Source: CAZEHJ01 sp964512485
Lineage (GTDB): Bacteria; Bacteroidota; Rhodothermia; Rhodothermales; UBA10348
NCBI GenBank assembly: GCA_964512485.1
Contig: CAZEHJ010000111.1
Location: forward strand, 1 to 7,467
Reading direction: 5' to 3'
Length of the DNA stretch: 7,467 nucleotides
In this document: piece by piece, positions 6,936 to 7,467 of the stretch
Numbering within the stretch: the first letter of the stretch is position 1
Layout of the letters: each line of letters opens with the position of its first letter
The notes under the pieces: generated by a model
What the model was told of the DNA's origin: nothing
Databases searched by the model: none
What the model saw: only the letters and a program-made list of their open reading frames with translations
Made by a program: the position numbers and the translations under genes

Positions 6936-7301
6936 ATGAGCACAGCTGTACAGCAAGACACTGTTCAGAGTACAGGCCCTGTTTCCCTGACAGATAGGGC
7001 AGCAGAGGAAATCCGTAACATAATGTCGTCCAAGAACATACCTGATGGCTACAGTCTTCGGGTGGGTGCCAAAGGGGGCGGATGTTCGGGAATGAGCTAT
7101 ATCCTCGGCTTCGACAAGAAGCGAGATCACGACGTGGAATTTGAGATCGATGGAATCCCGGTCTTTATGGACAAACGACACGGCCTTTATCTAATGGGCA
7201 CAATAGTCGATTATCAAGATGGGCTCGATGCCAGGGGTTTCACGTTCGAAAATCCAAATGCCACCGCAACTTGTGGCTGCGGATCAAGCTTTTCTGCTTG
7301 A
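6936..7301 (+). CDS. A-type iron-sulfur cluster carrier (HesB/IscA/SufA/ErpA family)
   Basis: A cytoplasmic carrier that binds a [2Fe-2S] or [4Fe-4S] cluster and passes it to apo-enzymes during Fe-S assembly. It has 121 residues, against about 107-122 for the family. The three ligand cysteines are present: C50 in GGGCSGMSY, and C113 and C115 in the C-terminal TCGCGSSF. They are 63 residues apart, as expected. Other family marks are LTDRAAEEI near residue 18, YSLRVGAKGGGCSG, and the GFTFENPNA strand before the CGC motif. The first 15 residues are a variable polar tail. The ATG follows CAT with no Shine-Dalgarno sequence. No iscS, iscU or suf gene is adjacent, so the subfamily (IscA, SufA or ErpA) cannot be decided from context. 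It stands 80 bp before clpC in the same direction and may be co-transcribed with it. Confidence 0.93.
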   Translation: MSTAVQQDTVQSTGPVSLTDRAAEEIRNIMSSKNIPDGYSLRVGAKGGGCSGMSYILGFDKKRDHDVEFEIDGIPVFMDKRHGLYLMGTIVDYQDGLDARGFTFENPNATATCGCGSSFSA

Positions 7302-7311
7302 TTTCAGATAC

Positions 7312-7350
7312 CTTTGTCACTTCAGTTCACTGACATTGTCTGCTCATTGT
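7312..7350 (+). promoter_or_regulatory. Helically phased hexamer repeats (CWTTGT-type) upstream of clpC
   Basis: CATTGT occurs at 7334-7339 and again at 7345-7350, 11 bp apart. A one-mismatch copy, CTTTGT, is at 7312-7317, exactly 22 bp before the first. The spacing of one and two DNA turns puts all three on one face of the helix. TGTCA (7315-7319) and TGACA (7331-7335) additionally form an inverted repeat in the same stretch. This arrangement suits a regulator-binding site for clpC, but no known operator (CIRCE, CtsR heptads) is matched, and chance cannot be excluded. Confidence 0.25.
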
Positions 7351-7354
7351 AACA

Positions 7355-7368
7355 GAGCGGCGCCGCTC
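7355..7368. repeat. Perfect 14-bp palindrome GAGCGGCGCCGCTC before clpC
   Basis: The palindrome has no spacer and ends 13 bases before the clpC ATG. It is entirely symmetric and GC-rich against a mixed background. No T-tract follows, which argues against a terminator for the Fe-S carrier gene. A dimeric repressor site overlapping the clpC leader, or a cruciform/hairpin near the ribosome-binding region, are the main options. Confidence 0.5.
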
Positions 7369-7381
7369 CAATCCTATCAGT

Positions 7382-7467
7382 ATGGAAGGTAATTTTTCAA
7401 ATCGCGTCCGAGACGTCATTTCTTACAGCCGGGAAGAAGCAATTCGCCTGGGCCACGACTATATCGG
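7382..7467 (+). CDS. clpC: ClpC, ATP-dependent Clp protease ATP-binding subunit (N-terminal fragment, cut by window end)
   Basis: Only the first 28 codons and two bases are inside the window. They read MEGNFSNRVRDVISYSREEA then IRLGHDYI, which is the start of the first Clp N-terminal repeat of ClpC-type HSP100 AAA+ unfoldases (FSxRVxxVxxxSREEAxRLGHxYIG). ClpC hexamers unfold stress-damaged or tagged proteins and feed them to ClpP in the cytoplasm. The full gene should be about 2.5 kb, with two AAA+ modules beyond the window. There is no Shine-Dalgarno sequence ahead of the ATG; a perfect palindrome and phased repeats precede it. The call rests on a short but very characteristic stretch. Confidence 0.88.
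   Translation, partial: MEGNFSNRVRDVISYSREEAIRLGHDYI

Noticed and set aside
7355..7368. Palindrome as terminator of the Fe-S carrier gene
   Set aside because: It has no loop of its own and no T-tract after it; it lies immediately before the clpC start.

Overview
This 7.5-kb window carries seven protein genes and no RNA gene, CRISPR array or insertion sequence. The base composition (mixed, slightly GC-rich), the near absence of Shine-Dalgarno sequences before the starts, the ClpC N-terminus and the secreted protein with lamin-tail domains and a FlgD-like tail all suggest a member of the Bacteroidota/Rhodothermota/Balneolota group. This placement is an inference from gene content; no rRNA gene is present to settle it.

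Layout. Positions 25-561 (minus strand) encode a small protein resembling a peptidase M41 (FtsH-type) domain whose zinc motif is broken: HEANR stands where HEXXH is expected. An AT-rich divergent intergenic stretch with an inverted repeat (641-658) separates it from the rightward genes. Positions 773-1777 encode a K+-independent-type Na+/Ca2+ exchanger (CaCA superfamily). Eight bases later, at a probable TTG start, lies a 715-residue membrane-anchored protein with a von Willebrand A domain (1786-3933). The spacing implies that these two form one transcription unit. A 122-bp gap with a plausible sigma70-like promoter precedes an M20-family metal amidohydrolase (4056-5300). This is followed at 27 bp by a probably exported protein with two lamin-tail-like domains (5328-6791), again probably from a non-ATG start. 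An A-type Fe-S carrier (6936-7301) comes next, and the window ends in the first 28 codons of clpC (from 7382).

How the genes may work together. Exchanger plus vWA protein look like a cell-envelope pair, the vWA and Ig-like parts being predicted in the periplasm. The M20 enzyme and the secreted lamin-tail protein share a likely unit without an obvious functional link. The Fe-S carrier and ClpC are housekeeping (cluster assembly and protein quality control).

The most notable signals are the degenerate M41-like protein, a 19-bp-stem hairpin inside the lamin-tail gene (6140-6186), and the ordered repeats plus 14-bp perfect palindrome just upstream of clpC.
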